From JANQEA01 sp964530075 (GTDB lineage: Bacteria; Bipolaricaulota; Bipolaricaulia; UBA7950; UBA9294): DNA of 8,805 nucleotides. A program made the position numbers and the translations under genes. The notes below the pieces were generated by a model. The model searched no databases and was not told the DNA's origin. It was given only the letters and a program-made list of their open reading frames with translations. Positions 6,065-8,805 of the stretch are shown piece by piece. Each line of letters begins with the position of its first letter. The first letter of the stretch is position 1. The stretch is from positions 1-8,805 of the forward strand of contig CAZGXU010000065.1 in NCBI GenBank assembly GCA_964530075.1, in the 5' to 3' direction.

Positions 6065-7366
6065 ATGCCTGTACCATGGCGACGCCCCCCGACCGCGAGG
6101 AAGAGTATCCTTCTCGTCGTTGCGGCGATCACCCTCGTCGGTACGCTCGTCGACGCCTCGCCGTGGCCGACCCAGATCGTGAGCGGTCCGCACATCGTGC
6201 TGAACTACCCCTCCCTGATCGGCCCCGAGGCGGCCCGTTCGCTCCTGGCGGAGCGGGAGCGCACGCTCGCCTTCGCCGAGGAGGTGCTGGGCGGGCAGCT
6301 CTTCCGCAGGCTGATCATCACGATCGAGCCGACGCTCCTGACGAGCGCCGGTCTCAGCGAGCCGACGGAGGGCGGCGGGGCGATCACCTTCTACGTCCCG
6401 GTCGACGCGCTGGAGCGGTTTGAGCGGGACGGGACGTCCCCGTTCGACTTCGTCGGCTGCCACGAAGAGGTCCACGCGGTCGCGAATCACCTTTGGCCGG
6501 TCGGTCAATTCGGCACCCTCGCGGCCCTCAGCGAGGGGCTCGCCGTGTATGTCGAAGAGCTCCACCGAGGGGCCGGACTCCACCATTCGATCGCCGGAGC
6601 CTTGCAGGCATCCGGACGCCTCTACGAGGTCGGCCGCCTGCTGGAGGAGTCCTCGTGGGATGCCCCGGTGCGGGTCGTCCACCTAAACGTCTACTACGGC
6701 GGCGCCTCGTTCGTCGACTTCCTCATCGAGCGATACGGGATGGAGGCGTTCTCCGAGATCTACGGAGTCGAATGGATCCGGTGGGACGCCCGGCATCCCG
6801 AAGACGGGCCGGTCAAGGCCGATCCGACCGAGGAGATCCTCCGGATCTACGGGAAGACCGTGGCCGAGATCGACGCCGAGTGGCAGCCGTGGGTCGCGTC
6901 GCACGCGACGGGCACGATCTCCGACGCGGAGATCTTCCTGCAGGCGTTCGCCTCGGACATCGAATCCCTCGATGCGGATGTCGCCGAGCTGGAGGCGTAC
7001 TGGGCCACCTCGCCCCTCCGGCTGGTCGGTCCGTCTTCGCTGGTCGCCGGTCTTTACAAAGGGATCACCGATGCCCTGTATGCCCTGTCGGATCTGCACG
7101 GAACCGCGCTCGAGGAGGCCTACTCCGCGTTTCGCACATCGCTCGATCGGCTCGAGGCTCTGCTCGCCGAGTGGCTCGACGCGATCCGTGCGCTCGAGGA
7201 GGCCCTCGCCCTCATCGACGCGGGGGAAGCCCCCGAGCAGGTCGCCGAGCTCCTCGAATCGGCCGAGGCCAGCTACGCGGCGGTCGGAGACACAGGGATG
7301 CTCGATCGCGTCCGCGGGCTGCTCGCAGAGCACGCTACCGCAGGGTCCGTCGGCGCGCCCGACTGA
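6065..7366 (+). CDS. Secreted HEXXH+E zinc metallopeptidase (peptidase MA-like) with helical C-terminal tail
   Basis: This 433-residue protein begins with a signal peptide (positive residues to K13, hydrophobic 14-29, likely cleavage near VDAS-PW), so it should be exported. Residues about 40-280 resemble the MA-like gluzincin peptidases: zinc ligands H133 and H137 with catalytic E134 in CHEEVHAVAN, and a third ligand probably E157 in LSEGLAVYVEE. The later motif YYGGASFVDFLIERYG (210-225) is also typical. Residues about 285-425 are almost wholly helical, rich in Leu, Ala and Glu, and look like a helical bundle or coiled coil of unknown role. The substrate is unknown. No Shine-Dalgarno is clear and the -10 lies 5 nt upstream. 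The gene converges with the usp gene with only 6 bp between stops. Confidence 0.87.
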   Translation: MPVPWRRPPTARKSILLVVAAITLVGTLVDASPWPTQIVSGPHIVLNYPSLIGPEAARSLLAERERTLAFAEEVLGGQLFRRLIITIEPTLLTSAGLSEPTEGGGAITFYVPVDALERFERDGTSPFDFVGCHEEVHAVANHLWPVGQFGTLAALSEGLAVYVEELHRGAGLHHSIAGALQASGRLYEVGRLLEESSWDAPVRVVHLNVYYGGASFVDFLIERYGMEAFSEIYGVEWIRWDARHPEDGPVKADPTEEILRIYGKTVAEIDAEWQPWVASHATGTISDAEIFLQAFASDIESLDADVAELEAYWATSPLRLVGPSSLVAGLYKGITDALYALSDLHGTALEEAYSAFRTSLDRLEALLAEWLDAIRALEEALALIDAGEAPEQVAELLESAEASYAAVGDTGMLDRVRGLLAEHATAGSVGAPD

Positions 7367-7372
7367 CTCGAA

Positions 7373-7822
7373 TCACTGCGCCAGATGAATCGTCAGCACC
7401 GGGCATTCGGCGTGCCGGATCACCTTCTCCGTGACCGAGCCGAAGATCCTGCGTCGCCATCCGGACTCGCCGTGCGTCGACAGGACGATCAGATCGGCGT
7501 TCTCCTCGTTGGCGACGCGGATGATCTCGTGCGCCGCCTCGCCGTGGACGACGAGCGCCCGCGCGTTGACCCCCTCCGGGACGTGTTCCTCCAGGCGCTC
7601 CTGGAGCGACCGTTCGGCGCTGTCGGTCAGCTCCTTCTGGTAGGCCGCCACGTCGAACCCGACCATCCCCGTCGGCGTATCGAGGGCGGGGATCGCCCCG
7701 ACGACGTGCAACAGAATCAGTTCCGCGGAGAACGTCTCCGCCATTTCGCCCGCTGCCTTGATCGCGCTGCACGCCGGCTCGCTGAAGTCGGTCGGGCAGA
7801 GGATCCTTTTGAACGGCAACAT
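7373..7822 (-). CDS. Universal stress protein (UspA family)
   Basis: This 149-residue cytoplasmic protein is a single Usp domain of normal length. Usp proteins help cells endure starvation and other stress; the ATP-binding subclass is thought to switch with nucleotide binding. Landmarks are the opening strand MLPFKRILCPTDFSEPA with the conserved D12, the second strand ELILLHVV (34-41), VVHGEAAHEII (91-101), ADLIVLSTHG (109-118), and the phosphate-binding loop of the G-2x-G-9x-G-S type, here STHG (115-118) then GS at 128-129, followed by VTEKVIRHAECPVLTI. The first glycine of the motif is Ser115, a variant often seen in the family, so ATP binding is likely. A strong GGGAGGGA precedes the ATG at 7822, and a promoter with 17-nt spacing lies 48 nt upstream. 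Confidence 0.95.
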   Translation of the reverse strand: MLPFKRILCPTDFSEPACSAIKAAGEMAETFSAELILLHVVGAIPALDTPTGMVGFDVAAYQKELTDSAERSLQERLEEHVPEGVNARALVVHGEAAHEIIRVANEENADLIVLSTHGESGWRRRIFGSVTEKVIRHAECPVLTIHLAQ

Positions 7823-7870
7823 GACGATCCCTCCCTTCGTCTCGATGTCGGACGCTCGTTTTCCTCGACC

Positions 7871-7899
7871 AATCTAGGACGACACACCACCCAATGCAA
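7871..7899 (-). promoter_or_regulatory. Promoter of the universal stress protein gene
   Basis: On the minus strand TTGCAT (plus-strand 7894-7899) is followed by exactly 17 nt and TAGATT (7871-7876, 4 of 6 consensus). The leader would be about 42 nt and carry the GGGAGGGA ribosome-binding site. The -35 lies only 5 bp from the edge of the repeat mosaic, so insertion or growth of the repeats may have set the upstream limit of this promoter. Confidence 0.45.
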
Positions 7900-7904
7900 C
7901 CCCT

Positions 7905-8180
7905 TTCACCGCAGAGGTCGCGGAGGAACGCAGAGGACGGAACAAGCATTCATCATGAAGAACATGAGGGACACGAAGAGAGACAGAGAGTGAAGATCAA
8001 AAGCAGCTCTCGCAGAGCACGCCAAGAACGCAGGGAGGCCAGAATCGATTCACCGCAGAGGTCGCGGAGGAACGCAGAGGACGGGACAAGTAATCACCAG
8101 GAAGAGCACGAAGGGCAGGAAGAGAGGCAGAGAATGAGGGCACAAGCGCCTCTCGCAGAGCACGCCAAGGGCGCCAAGAC
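7905..8180 (+). repeat. Repeat mosaic, left arm: two direct copies of a ~144-bp unit
   Basis: A 36-nt segment is identical at 7905-7940 and 8049-8084 (it begins TTCACCGCAGAGGTCGCGGA), giving a period of 144 bp. Each unit has three modules in order: A, the 36-nt CCGCAGAGG segment; B, a purine-rich GAAGA/CACGAAG segment that has diverged between copies; and C, CTCTCGCAGAGCACGCCAAG, identical at 8007-8026 and 8150-8169. The strand is strongly purine-rich. An open frame (7894-8241) crosses the units and reads as repeated HEEHEGHEE and QRSRRNAED strings, typical of spurious proteins predicted from this kind of repeat. From memory, similar accgcagag/cacgaag intergenic repeats occur in genomes of many environmental bacteria. 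Confidence 0.9.
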
Positions 8181-8240
8181 GAACCCCGAACAAGGGGGGA
8201 GCGCAACTTCACAGACTCAGGGTCTCCAACTCCTCTTTTG

Positions 8241-8537
8241 ACTTTTCGTGATTCTCCCTTTTTTCGTGCTTTGAGCATTGCATGAAACGGCTGTTGGGTT
8301 TTCTTTCCAGCACTTCGTGTTCTTCACAGTTCAGGCTCTTGCCCCTATCTCCCTGCGATCTCTGCGCCCTTGCGAGAGTCAGGCGTTGGGTTCTCTCCTT
8401 CACGATCTTCACGTCCTTCGTGATTCAAGCCTTTGCCCCTCTTCTCTCAGCGCTCTCCGCGCCCTCTGCGGTACATGCTTCTGCCGTTTCGTACCTCGCC
8501 CTGAATTCCTTGGCGTTCTTCGCGTGCTCTGCGAGAG
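8241..8537 (-). repeat. Repeat mosaic, right arm: diverged copies in inverted orientation
   Basis: Read on the minus strand, this stretch holds the same modules as the left arm but more diverged. Module C lies at 8513-8537 (24 of 25 bases equal to 8007-8031 inverted), module A at 8449-8472 (CCGCAGAGG...GCGGAG), B-like CACGAAG segments at about 8401-8432, 8311-8330 and 8241-8270, and a second C-like copy at about 8351-8379. The plus strand is pyrimidine-rich here, the mirror of the left arm. The open frames across it are low-complexity Ala/Ser/Leu strings and are not taken as genes. The whole region 7905-8537 is therefore an imperfect inverted array. Confidence 0.8.
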
Positions 8538-8573
8538 ATCGCAGTTTGGGTTTCCTCTTCAGCTGCTACGCGT

Positions 8574-8579
8574 TACACT
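8574..8579 (+). promoter_or_regulatory. Putative -10 box for proS
   Basis: TACACT (4 of 6 consensus) lies 71 nt before the proS ATG, just past the end of the repeat mosaic. The hexamer 17 nt upstream is TTTCCT, a poor -35. An alternative is TGTAAT at 8620-8625, also without a -35. Confidence 0.25.
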
Positions 8580-8592
8580 GTCTCCGGCGAGC

Positions 8593-8616
8593 GGGCGCCT
8601 CGTCGTAGAGGTGCCC
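8593..8616 (+). terminator. Stable hairpin in the leader region of proS
   Basis: GGGCGCCTC (8593-8601) pairs with GAGGTGCCC (8608-8616) through 9 bp, one of them G-U, with a 6-nt loop, and is followed by GTTTGT. It could be a weak terminator or attenuator in the proS leader, or a boundary of the repeat region. No T-box or other riboswitch sequence is visible around it. Confidence 0.4.
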
Positions 8617-8650
8617 GTTTGTAATCTACATCACAAAGGAGGGACGGCAC

Positions 8651-8805
8651 ATGGCAGCGCAAGGCGTAACGCCCAGAAGCGAAGACTACGCCCGCTGGTA
8701 CACCGACGTCGTTCGGATGGCCGATCTTGCAGAGAACGCGCCCGTGCGCGGCTGCATGATCATCAAACCCTACGGCTACGAGCTGTGGGAGAACATCAAG
8801 TCTGC
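8651..8805 (+). CDS. proS: Proline--tRNA ligase, 5' part only (runs off the window)
   Basis: This enzyme charges tRNA-Pro with proline in the cytoplasm using ATP. The 51 visible residues read MAAQGVTPRSEDYARWYTDV at the start, followed by a helix (VRMADLAENAPVRG) and the strand and motif region CMIIKPYGYELWENIKS. This matches the N terminus of the short archaeal/eukaryote-like prolyl-tRNA synthetases (ProS type 3), class II, and not the long E. coli type with an editing insert; the TPRSEDYARWY opening and KPYGYELWENI are characteristic. The ATG at 8651 is preceded by AGGAGG (8637-8642) 8 nt away. The frame stays open to the end of the window, so the catalytic motifs 2 and 3 and the C-terminal domain are not seen. 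Confidence 0.93.
   Translation, partial: MAAQGVTPRSEDYARWYTDVVRMADLAENAPVRGCMIIKPYGYELWENIKS

Noticed and set aside
7894..8241. 115-residue open frame across the left repeat arm
   Set aside because: It is a translation of the repeat units (HEEHEGHEE and QRSRRNAED strings), has no ribosome-binding site and matches the look of spurious proteins from such repeats.
7905..8537. CRISPR array
   Set aside because: The repeats are ~140 bp modular units in both orientations with diverged copies, not short identical repeats with unique spacers, and no cas gene is present.
8282..8608. 108-residue open frame across the right repeat arm
   Set aside because: It is a translation of the inverted repeat units, low in complexity, and has no upstream Shine-Dalgarno.

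Overview
The window is a GC-rich bacterial chromosomal segment with mostly housekeeping genes, short intergenic gaps and promoters of RpoD (sigma-70) type. The phylum cannot be fixed from the sequence. The proline--tRNA ligase fragment resembles the short archaeal/eukaryote-like form (ProS type 3), and the ferredoxin-fused nitroreductase and CDGSH protein suggest an anaerobic or microaerophilic lifestyle. I see no transposase, integrase, phage gene, CRISPR array, tRNA or rRNA.

Layout: (1) 1-79 holds a well-formed promoter reading leftward out of the window. (2) 80-1448, minus strand: a small coiled-coil protein followed by peptide chain release factor 1 (prfA). (3) 1669-3846, plus strand: a 2x[4Fe-4S] ferredoxin-nitroreductase fusion, a MmcQ/YjbR-family protein, and a three-cluster protein (YjdI-type Fe-S domain plus two CDGSH motifs). 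(4) 3933-4616, minus strand: a membrane-anchored N-acetylmuramoyl-L-alanine amidase, convergent with the CDGSH gene across a hairpin-rich stretch. (5) 4721-5955, plus strand: a ZIP-family metal transporter in an operon with a DinB-like protein. (6) 6065-7366, plus strand: a secreted HEXXH+E metallopeptidase with a long helical tail. (7) 7373-7822, minus strand: a universal stress protein, convergent with the peptidase. (8) 7905-8537 has no gene. It is a mosaic of diverged ~140-bp repeats, two in plus orientation and then at least two in minus orientation. (9) 8651 to the end: the 5' end of proS, running off the window.

Three genes carry iron-sulfur or metal functions (nitroreductase, CDGSH protein, ZIP transporter), but they are separate transcription units and no shared pathway is shown. 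The genes fall into two classes by translation initiation. One class has a -10 element about 25-50 nt upstream and a clear Shine-Dalgarno. The other (amidase, metallopeptidase, probably prfA and the coiled-coil gene) has a -10-like hexamer only 5-9 nt before the ATG and no convincing Shine-Dalgarno, which suggests leaderless mRNAs. No undescribed system stands out. The most notable items are the inverted repeat mosaic, the putative leaderless genes, the three-centre Fe-S protein and a perfect 13-bp hairpin inside the transporter gene.
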